Below, in pieces: positions 58,105-64,000 of a stretch of DNA of 64,000 nucleotides. Source of the DNA: Arthrobacter citreus (GTDB lineage Bacteria > Actinomycetota > Actinomycetes > Actinomycetales > Micrococcaceae). A model generated the notes under the pieces. The model made no database searches and was not told the origin of the DNA. It was given only the letters and a program-made list of their open reading frames with translations. The number at the start of each line of letters is the position of its first letter. Within the stretch, counting starts at the first letter, position 1. Location of the stretch: the NCBI RefSeq assembly GCF_009192745.1, contig NZ_VTFV01000004.1, positions 1-64,000 of the forward strand. The letters run 5' to 3'. Made by a program: the position numbers and the translations under genes.

Positions 58105-59025
58105 TTACGCCTTGTCCTGGGAAAAGTCCCATCCTGCTTCGGCCAGGTCCGCCAGGACAGCTTCCATTTCAATGGCATCGGGAGCCACCAGCGGCAGGCG
58201 TACTGCGGCGTCGGGAATCACTCCCTGCATCTTCAGGATCTGCTTGGCGGAAATGGCACCTGGTATGTGTGTCATTACGGCTCGCACTACCGGATCCAGT
58301 TCAAAGTGGATCCTGCGGGCCTTGTCGAAATCTCCTGCGGCGGCCGCGTCCACGAGGGCGCGGAACGCACCGGTGGCAACGTGGGCGCTGACGCTTACGA
58401 CGCCGACCGCTCCGGCCACCATCCACGGCAGCGTCAGTCCGTCGTCGCCCGCGTAGACGTCCAGCGTGGTGTTGGCCAGGACCCGGGTTACGGCCGCGAA
58501 ATCGGCCTTGGCGTCCTTCAGTGCCAGGACCTTGGGGTTCTCCGCGAGGCGGAACATCGTCTCCGTGGCGATGGGAATCCCGGCCCGGCCCGGGATGTCA
58601 TAAATCATGATGGGCAGGTCGCTCGCCGCCGACACGGCGTCGAAGTGGGCGATCACGCCCGCCTGCGTCGGCTTGTTGTAATACGGCGTCACTACCAGCT
58701 GGCCGTCGGCCCCGGCGCGCTCGGCACGGCGGGCCATCTCGACGGAGTGGGAGGTGTGGTTGGTTCCGGTACCGGCAATGACCTTCGCCCGGCCGCCGAC
58801 AGTCTGTGCCACAACGCGGAAAAGGTCTTCCTTTTCGCTGTCCTCCAGCGTGGAGGTTTCGCCGGTGGTCCCGGAAACAACCAGGCCGTCGCAGCCGTCC
58901 TCGACCAGCTTGTTGGCAAGAAACGCAGTGGCGTCGAAGTCAACTTCACCGTCTGCGGTGAAAGGGGTGACCATGGCGGTCACCAGGGTCCCAAACGGAC
59001 GGGAACGAATATCAGAGTCTGCCAT
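58105..59025 (-). CDS. dapA: 4-Hydroxy-tetrahydrodipicolinate synthase
   Basis: Condenses pyruvate with aspartate semialdehyde, the first committed step to diaminopimelate and lysine. (Beta-alpha)8 barrel: SGTTGETSTL loop near residue 50, the active-site Tyr in VTPYYNKPTQ, and the Schiff-base Lys in VLALKDAKADF near 170. It has 306 residues from the ATG at 59025; the longer frame to 59235 overlaps the divergent membrane-protein gene and is rejected. Confidence 0.96.
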   Translation of the reverse strand: MADSDIRSRPFGTLVTAMVTPFTADGEVDFDATAFLANKLVEDGCDGLVVSGTTGETSTLEDSEKEDLFRVVAQTVGGRAKVIAGTGTNHTSHSVEMARRAERAGADGQLVVTPYYNKPTQAGVIAHFDAVSAASDLPIMIYDIPGRAGIPIATETMFRLAENPKVLALKDAKADFAAVTRVLANTTLDVYAGDDGLTLPWMVAGAVGVVSVSAHVATGAFRALVDAAAAGDFDKARRIHFELDPVVRAVMTHIPGAISAKQILKMQGVIPDAAVRLPLVAPDAIEMEAVLADLAEAGWDFSQDKA

Positions 59026-59114
59026 GAGTAAAACGTTACCTGTTGGAGCTGCGATTGGGACAAACGGACACCCGTGCAGACCTGGCCGTCCGGGGCCTGT
59101 GAGACGATTCTGCA

Positions 59115-60287
59115 ATGAGCAGAACGCGTCTGACGGGCATCGATGCGGCCCGCGGGGTGGCGCTGCTGGGCATGATGTCCACCCATATCTTCCCGCTGTA
59201 CGACCCGGCGACGGGTGAACCCACGTTCGTGGCACTGGCTTTCTCCGGACGCGCCTCGGCCCTGTTCGCCGTCGTGGCGGGGATTGGCCTGGCCCTGCTG
59301 ACCGGCGGGATGAACCCAGGGACCGGCCGCTCCCCCGGCGCCAGCCGGCGGGGCATTGCCGCCCGGGCAGTAGTGATCGCGCTGGTGGGCCTGCTGCTGG
59401 GCGGGCTGGACACCTCTATTGCCATCATCCTGTTCCATTACGCCGTGCTGTTCCTGATGGTGCTGCCCTTCACCTCCATGTCTCTGGGCAAGCTCGCCGC
59501 CTGGGCGGGCGCGTGGATCTGCTTCTCCCCCGTCCTGGCGTATCTGGTCCGGCCGTGGCTGCTGGAGAACCTCAACCCTCCGGAAGTCGGCGGGAACATC
59601 ACCTGGGAACACTTCGCCGAACCCGCCACGCTGGCCGCCGATGTGTTCTTCACCGGTTTCTACCCCACGGTGCAGTGGCTGAGCTACCTGCTGGTGGGGA
59701 TGGTCATTGGGCGCCTGAACCTGCAGGCCCTCGGCGTGCAGGCGGGGCTGGTGATTGGCGGGATCTTCACGGCACTGGCCGCCAAGTTCATCAGTGCGTA
59801 CCTGCTCATCGATGCGGGCGGCTTCGCCGAGCTGCTGGCAACCGAGTCCGGGAGCCGCTGGCCGATCGGCCGAATGCTGGAGGTCAACCTCACCGGCGTC
59901 GAGCAGTCGGGGTCATGGTGGTGGCTGGCGGTCAGCGCACCGCATTCGGGAACCACGCTTGACCTGCTGCACACGTGCGGCACATCGGCCGCCGTCGTCG
60001 GTATCTGCCTGCTGCTGACCCGTGCCCGCCCGAACCTGTTGCTGCCGCTCTCCGCCGCCGGTGCCATGACCCTCACGCTCTACAGCATGCATATCTGGGT
60101 AATGGCCCTGGTCGACGCGCAGGAACCGCCGCTGGATCCGTCCTGGGTGTTCTGGCTGCAGGCAGTTGCCGCCGTGCTGATCGGGATCGCCTTCTTCAAG
60201 CTCGGCTCCCGCGGTCCGCTGGAGACGGTGGCGTCGGGAGCCTCCCGGCTGGCGCGGGACGGCAAGCTGACCGGAGACCGGCGCTAA
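59115..60287 (+). CDS. DUF1624/DUF418-type membrane acyltransferase-like protein
   Basis: A 390-residue membrane protein with about ten hydrophobic helices. RLTGIDAARGVALLGMMSTH at the N-terminus matches the HGSNAT-like (DUF1624) domain, and TLYSMHIWVMAL with GPLETVASGASR at the C-terminus matches DUF418. Relatives move acyl groups across membranes onto sugars, but no substrate is known here. It is divergent from dapA, with a short spacer. Confidence 0.78.
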   Translation: MSRTRLTGIDAARGVALLGMMSTHIFPLYDPATGEPTFVALAFSGRASALFAVVAGIGLALLTGGMNPGTGRSPGASRRGIAARAVVIALVGLLLGGLDTSIAIILFHYAVLFLMVLPFTSMSLGKLAAWAGAWICFSPVLAYLVRPWLLENLNPPEVGGNITWEHFAEPATLAADVFFTGFYPTVQWLSYLLVGMVIGRLNLQALGVQAGLVIGGIFTALAAKFISAYLLIDAGGFAELLATESGSRWPIGRMLEVNLTGVEQSGSWWWLAVSAPHSGTTLDLLHTCGTSAAVVGICLLLTRARPNLLLPLSAAGAMTLTLYSMHIWVMALVDAQEPPLDPSWVFWLQAVAAVLIGIAFFKLGSRGPLETVASGASRLARDGKLTGDRR

Positions 60288-60329
60288 CCGGTGGAGCCGG
60301 ATGCTGGATTACCAGCGTGGCTGAACTCT

Positions 60330-60812
60330 CTAGCTGGCCGGAACTGAGGCGCTGAAGAGCTTGCCTGCCTGGCGCATAGCCGAACGCGCACGCTTGCGGT
60401 CCCCGGCGGCGTCGTAGGCACAGGAAAGCCGGAACCAGGCCCGCCACTGGGCCGGGTCAGCCTCCACTTCTGCCTGGTACCTGGGGAACTCGGCGTCGGC
60501 CGCCTCGCGGACGATCCGTCCGGCCGGCGTGCGGGGCAGGTCATCAACTGGCAGTCCGCCCTCGTCTGCGAGGATCCGGGCCATCTTCTCCGTCTGGACG
60601 CCGAAGAGCAGCTCACGGACCAGCGCCCACACCCCGACGGCGGGGAGGACGAAGTACGCCGCACCCATGGCCTTGGCCGTCAGGCCGTCCGACATCATCA
60701 GCAGCCAGCCGCGCTGGGCGACCACCAGGATGTAGAAAACCAGGAGCACCGTGATCAGCAGGACGCCGATCTTGGCCTTGTTATGGAACAGTCCGGAGAA
60801 GAAGGTGGACAA
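60330..60812 (-). CDS. Membrane protein with TPR-like C-terminus, unknown function
   Basis: A 160-residue protein with two hydrophobic segments (IGVLLITVLLVFYILVVAQ, about 15-33, and AAYFVLPAVGVWALVRELLF, about 50-70). The C-terminal 80 residues (WRAWFRLSCAYDAAGDRKRARSAMRQAGKLF) form a tetratricopeptide-like pair of helices. The family is unnamed. It lies 11 bases after dapB on the same strand, so it may be cotranscribed with it. Confidence 0.7.
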   Translation of the reverse strand: MSTFFSGLFHNKAKIGVLLITVLLVFYILVVAQRGWLLMMSDGLTAKAMGAAYFVLPAVGVWALVRELLFGVQTEKMARILADEGGLPVDDLPRTPAGRIVREAADAEFPRYQAEVEADPAQWRAWFRLSCAYDAAGDRKRARSAMRQAGKLFSASVPAS

Positions 60813-60823
60813 CGCAGGTTTCC

Positions 60824-61582
60824 TTAGGCATTCAGGTTGAGGTAGCCGTCAAGTCCGACGGTAAGGCCCGGGTGCGCTGCAACTTCGCGCAGTCCCAGGA
60901 GGACGCCGGGCATAAAGGATGCCCGGTCGTAGGAATCGTGGCGGATAGTGAGCTGTTCGCCCTCCCCGCCCAGCAGGACTTCCTGGTGCGCAACCAGCCC
61001 GCGGAGGCGCACTGAGTGCACCCGGATGCCCTCGACGCCGGCGCCGCGGGCGCCCGGAAGCTCCTTGACGGTGGCGTCGGGGGATGCCGGGGTTCCTGCA
61101 TCGGCACGGGCCGCGGCCATGAGCTCGGCAGTGCGGACGGCAGTGCCCGACGGCGCATCCACCTTGTTCGGGTGGTGCAGCTCAACGATCTCCACCGATT
61201 CAAAGTACGGTGCCGCCTTGGCTGCGAACGCGGAAGCCAGCACGGACCCCAGGGCGAAGTTGGGGGCGATCAGCACGCCCGTCTCCGGGTGCGCTGCCAG
61301 CAGTTCACCCAGGCGGTCCAGGCGTCCGGCGTCCCAGCCGGTGGTGCCCACCACCGCGTGCATGCCGTGCTCGACGGCGAAGCGGACGTTGGCTTCGGTG
61401 CTGTCCGGAACGGTCAGGTCCACCACGTACTGCGCGCCGGCGGATACCAGGGTCTGCAGCGGGTCCTGCCGGCCAAGTGCAGCCACCAGTTCCATGTCCG
61501 GTGCCGCTTCAACGGCCTTGACTGCTTCGGATCCCATGCGTCCGGTGGCGCCCAGCACCGCGACGGGCAGTTTATTGCTCAT
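60824..61582 (-). CDS. dapB: 4-Hydroxy-tetrahydrodipicolinate reductase
   Basis: NAD(P)H-dependent second step toward diaminopimelate. The Rossmann GATGRMGSEAVKAV is at about 11-24, and the substrate-binding segment IVELHHPNKVDAPSGTAVRT near 155 is diagnostic. At 252 residues it has family length. With dapA and dapF it gives three of the lysine/peptidoglycan genes in one window. Confidence 0.96.
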   Translation of the reverse strand: MSNKLPVAVLGATGRMGSEAVKAVEAAPDMELVAALGRQDPLQTLVSAGAQYVVDLTVPDSTEANVRFAVEHGMHAVVGTTGWDAGRLDRLGELLAAHPETGVLIAPNFALGSVLASAFAAKAAPYFESVEIVELHHPNKVDAPSGTAVRTAELMAAARADAGTPASPDATVKELPGARGAGVEGIRVHSVRLRGLVAHQEVLLGGEGEQLTIRHDSYDRASFMPGVLLGLREVAAHPGLTVGLDGYLNLNA

Positions 61583-61598
61583 GGTTCCAGATTACCGG

Positions 61599-62039
61599 TC
61601 ATGCCGGGGCGTCACTGACGCCCACCCACTCAACGCTTCCGTCAGTGAATTCCTGTTCCTTCCAGATGGGCACCTCGGCCTTGACGGCGTCAACCAGTTC
61701 AGAGCACGCGGCGAAGGCCGTCCCGCGGTGGGCGGAGGCCACCGCTGCCACCAGTGCGGCGTCGCCGATTTCCAGCGGCCCGGTGCGGTGTGCCGCCCAG
61801 ATTCGCACTCCGTCATATGTCGCGGCGATCCGCGCCGCGACGTCGGTGATTACCGCTGCGGCAGTGGGGTGCGCACTGTAGCCCAGGGACCGCACGTCCC
61901 TGCCGCCGTCGTGGTTCCGCACGATTCCGCTGAACGTGACCACGGCGCCCGCCTGCGGTGTCCAGACCTCCGCGTAGGCGGTCTCAGTGTCCAGGGCGTG
62001 GTCGCCGACCGTTGCCGCAACTACTTCGCTAGTGCTCAT
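61599..62039 (-). CDS. moaE: Molybdopterin synthase catalytic subunit MoaE
   Basis: Transfers sulphur from MoaD to cyclic pyranopterin monophosphate. A 146-residue protein: GAVVTFSGIVRNHDGGRDVRSLGYSAH and HRTGPLEIGDAALVAAVASAHR, with the catalytic lysine in VPIWKEQEF. ATG at 62039 overlaps the mog stop by 11 bases; the longer frame to 62108 lies inside mog. MoaD is not in the window. Confidence 0.93.
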   Translation of the reverse strand: MSTSEVVAATVGDHALDTETAYAEVWTPQAGAVVTFSGIVRNHDGGRDVRSLGYSAHPTAAAVITDVAARIAATYDGVRIWAAHRTGPLEIGDAALVAAVASAHRGTAFAACSELVDAVKAEVPIWKEQEFTDGSVEWVGVSDAPA

Positions 62040-62529
62040 TGATGCCCTCCAGCTGGCCGCAGATGTGTCCAAGGATCGGTTCCAGGACCTCCAGCGAGTC
62101 CGTGACACCTGACGGTGATCCCGGGAGGTTCAGCACGAAGGTCCGTCCGGCTGTGCCTGCGTAGCCGCGGGTCAGCGCCGCCATGGGGGTCTTCGTGAGC
62201 CCGTGGGAACGCAGCGCTTCCATGATGCCGGGAACCTGGCGGTCCAGCAGCGGCAGGGTCTGTTCCGGTGTGGCGTCGGTGGGGCTGATCCCGGTACCGC
62301 CGCTGGTAATCAGGACCGAGGGCTGCAGGGCGAGCATACGGCGCAGCGCAGCGCCAACCTCCTCGCCGTCAGGGACCACTTCGGCAAGCACAACGTCATA
62401 GCCGCGGCTGTACAGCCAGTCCTGCAGCAGCGGCCCGGCCTCATCCTGGTAGATCCCGGCCGCCGCGCGGGTAGAGGCGACCAGGATGGCGGCCTTCCGG
62501 CGCGGCGCAGGGTCGGTGCGGCCGCTCAC
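62029..62529 (-). CDS. Molybdopterin adenylyltransferase-like (Mog/MoaB)
   Basis: A 166-residue protein of the MoaB/Mog family that adenylylates molybdopterin before molybdate insertion. [23 protein letters not shown] is the MPT-binding signature. [16 protein letters not shown] follows the usual loop. Start is GTG overlapping the moaC stop. Family certain; Mog or MoaB naming is not settled by sequence. Confidence 0.9.
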   Translation of the reverse strand: MSGRTDPAPRRKAAILVASTRAAAGIYQDEAGPLLQDWLYSRGYDVVLAEVVPDGEEVGAALRRMLALQPSVLITSGGTGISPTDATPEQTLPLLDRQVPGIMEALRSHGLTKTPMAALTRGYAGTAGRTFVLNLPGSPSGVTDSLEVLEPILGHICGQLEGINEH

Positions 62530-63020
62530 AGGCTCCAGTCTCCGCTCTTGCCGCCGGACTTTGCCAGCACCATGATGTCCGAGACCACGGCGTGCTTGTC
62601 CACGGCCTTGACCATGTCATACAGCGTCAGCGCGGTTACGGAAACGGCGGTCAGTGCTTCCATTTCGACGCCGGTGAGGGCCTTGGTCTTCACCGTTGCC
62701 TTCATGAGGATTGAGCTTTCCTGCGGCTCAAAGTCCACCGTCACCTTGGTGATGGGCAGCGGGTGGCACAGCGGAATCAGGTTCGAGGTCTGCTTGGCGG
62801 CCATGATCCCGGCGACGCGGGACACGGCAAAGGCGTCGCCCTTGGGCAGGCTGCCGTCGCTGAGCAGCCGGACCACGTCTTGGGTGGTCTTCAGGACTGC
62901 CTGGGCGGTAGCTTCGCGGGAGGTCTCTGCCTTGGCGGAAACGTCAACCATGTGGGCTGTGCCGTCGGCGCGGACATGGGTGAGGGCCGGTGCGTCCCCG
63001 GAGTGTTCTTCCCCGGACAT
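62526..63020 (-). CDS. moaC: Cyclic pyranopterin monophosphate synthase MoaC
   Basis: Makes cPMP with MoaA in molybdenum cofactor synthesis. The MoaC signature is clear: [27 protein letters not shown] at the N-terminus, [18 protein letters not shown] near 80 and [27 protein letters not shown] near 120. At 164 residues it is normal. A GTGA overlap couples it to mog. Its start is 40 bases downstream of moeA. Confidence 0.95.
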   Translation of the reverse strand: MSGEEHSGDAPALTHVRADGTAHMVDVSAKAETSREATAQAVLKTTQDVVRLLSDGSLPKGDAFAVSRVAGIMAAKQTSNLIPLCHPLPITKVTVDFEPQESSILMKATVKTKALTGVEMEALTAVSVTALTLYDMVKAVDKHAVVSDIMVLAKSGGKSGDWSL

Positions 63021-63060
63021 GTTCGGGTCCTTTCGGTGGTGCTTCTGGCTGTGAGTGTGA

Positions 63061-64000
63061 TTACTCCAAGAGCCATACTGTCACTTCTGCGCCGGCTTCC
63101 AGGTGCCCGGTCCCTTCCGGGATGAGGACAAGCGCGTTGGATTCGGCCAGGGCATGGATCAGGTGGGAGCCGGGCCCGCCGACCAGCGACACCCGGCCGT
63201 CCCGGAAAAGTCCGCGCCGGACCTGCAGCTTCCCCTCGGGGCTGTCCGTCCCGGCGTCCAGCACTGCCGTGACCGCAGGCCGCGGCAGCGGAAGCCCGGT
63301 CAGCGCCGACAGGGCAGGCCGGAGGAAGACCTCGAAGGAGACAAGCGCGCTAACCGGGTTGCCGGGAAACCCCAGGAAGGGCACGCCGTCCACCGTGCCA
63401 ATGCCCTGCGGGCCGCCGGGCTGCATGGCAACCGACAGGAAGCTGACGCCTTCCGCCGCCAGTGCCAGCCGCACCACCTCGTAGGCGCCCTTGCTGATTC
63501 CCCCGGAGGTCACCACCAGGTCTGTCCGCTCCTGCCGGAGTTCCCTGCGAAGTGCGGCGAGGAAATCCTCCGGGGAGTCCGCGAGGATCCGGGAGCGGAC
63601 CACTTCCGCTCCCGCCTCACGGAGGCTGGCCGCCAGGAGCGTGGTGTTCGCGTCGTGGATCTGTCCGGGGGCGAGGTCCTGGCCGGGCTCAACCACTTCG
63701 TCCCCGGTGCTCAGCAGGGCAACCCGCACCGGCGCCAGCACCGGGACGGCTGCCACGCCCAGGGCAGCCAGCAGGCCCAGCTGCGCCGGCCCCAAACGGG
63801 TGCCCTTCGCCAGTGCGCGGGTTCCGGCGGAAATATCACTGCCGGCTGCACGGACAAACTGACCTTGCGGGATGCCGCCGGGCAGGGCCACCCGGGCTCC
63901 GGCGAGGTCCTGCGGAGCGAAGAAGGTGTCCGGCTCCGCACGTTCAATCGGTACGACGGCGTCGGCTCCGGCCGGGAGCATGGCGCCGGTCATGATCGGG
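63061..64000 (-). CDS. moeA: Molybdopterin molybdenumtransferase MoeA (5' end cut by window edge)
   Basis: Inserts molybdate into adenylylated molybdopterin. Present are residues from [17 protein letters not shown] onward, [42 protein letters not shown], and [21 protein letters not shown]. About 100 N-terminal residues lie beyond position 64000, so the start is not visible. Its C-terminal domain IV is intact ([11 protein letters not shown]). It is first in moeA-moaC-mog-moaE. Confidence 0.93.
   Translation of the reverse strand, partial: PIMTGAMLPAGADAVVPIERAEPDTFFAPQDLAGARVALPGGIPQGQFVRAAGSDISAGTRALAKGTRLGPAQLGLLAALGVAAVPVLAPVRVALLSTGDEVVEPGQDLAPGQIHDANTTLLAASLREAGAEVVRSRILADSPEDFLAALRRELRQERTDLVVTSGGISKGAYEVVRLALAAEGVSFLSVAMQPGGPQGIGTVDGVPFLGFPGNPVSALVSFEVFLRPALSALTGLPLPRPAVTAVLDAGTDSPEGKLQVRRGLFRDGRVSLVGGPGSHLIHALAESNALVLIPEGTGHLEAGAEVTVWLLE

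Overview
The window is chromosomal DNA from a high-GC Gram-positive actinobacterium, most likely an Arthrobacter-like member of the Micrococcaceae. The evidence is the high GC in all coding sequence, many GTG starts with GTGA/ATGA overlaps, and gene orders typical of that group: argCJBDFRGH, infC-rpmI-rplT beside a DUF1844 gene, priA-hisH-hisB-hisC, recA-recX-miaB-miaA-dapF, lexA with a divergent LysM gene, and dapB...dapA-rnj-ftsK-pgsA-cinA-clgR. I see no prophage, insertion sequence, CRISPR array or tRNA. It reads as core chromosome with one small repeat-rich accessory patch at about 16.9-18.15 kb.

Layout. 1-418: two sigma-70-type promoters pointing off the left edge, probably for an rRNA operon, and the tyrS terminator. 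0.4-7 kb: tyrS, a HelD-like helicase, apt, a 3-methyladenine glycosylase, an SRPBCC protein and a PNPOx-like oxidase, all on the minus strand. 7-15.8 kb: the arginine operon argC-J-B-D-F-R-G-H with an ARG-box-like site over its promoter. 15.9-19.6 kb: a quinone oxidoreductase, then a DUF2975/YozG-type pair bracketed by two copies of a palindromic repeat, a small membrane protein, a TfoX-like protein and a HAD phosphatase. 19.6-23.3 kb: pheS-pheT. 23.4-28.7 kb: an HExxH small membrane protein, an SOS-box-controlled radical SAM protein (Rv2578c family), an ArsR/AHSA1 pair, a Nudix hydrolase, an MFS exporter and an rRNA/tRNA methyltransferase. 28.8-31.2 kb: infC-rpmI-rplT with an ATT start on infC and long C-terminal extensions on IF-3 and L20. 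31.2-37.3 kb: DUF1844, an MFS transporter, SseB-like, and the histidine genes including an unlisted 51-residue membrane protein. 37.3-43.3 kb: the lexA/LysM divergent SOS locus, DinG-type helicase, hflX and an RsmC-like methyltransferase. 43.3-51.6 kb: dapF-miaA-miaB, two tandem transglycosylase-like cell-wall proteins, recX-recA, DUF3046 and a MarR regulator. 51.7-64 kb: clgR, cinA, pgsA, ftsK, rnj, dapA, an acyltransferase-like membrane protein, dapB and a molybdenum cofactor cluster (moaE, mog/moaB, moaC, moeA) cut by the right edge.

Threads that tie the genes together. DNA damage: recA, lexA with the LysM gene, and the Rv2578c-like gene each have a LexA-type box (TCGAAC-N4-GTTCGA-like) overlapping a promoter or start, so one SOS regulon is visible at three loci. 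Cell wall: dapA, dapB and dapF supply meso-diaminopimelate, while two transglycosylase-like proteins, a LysM protein and FtsK act at the envelope and septum. Translation: tyrS, pheST, infC/L35/L20, miaAB, hflX and several RNA methyltransferases.

The most novel-looking signals are four palindromic repeats of two families, all lying just 3' of genes. One runs into the end of a reading frame and apparently lengthened the protein. Others are the L20-sunset-domain fusion and the about 170-residue low-complexity tail on IF-3.
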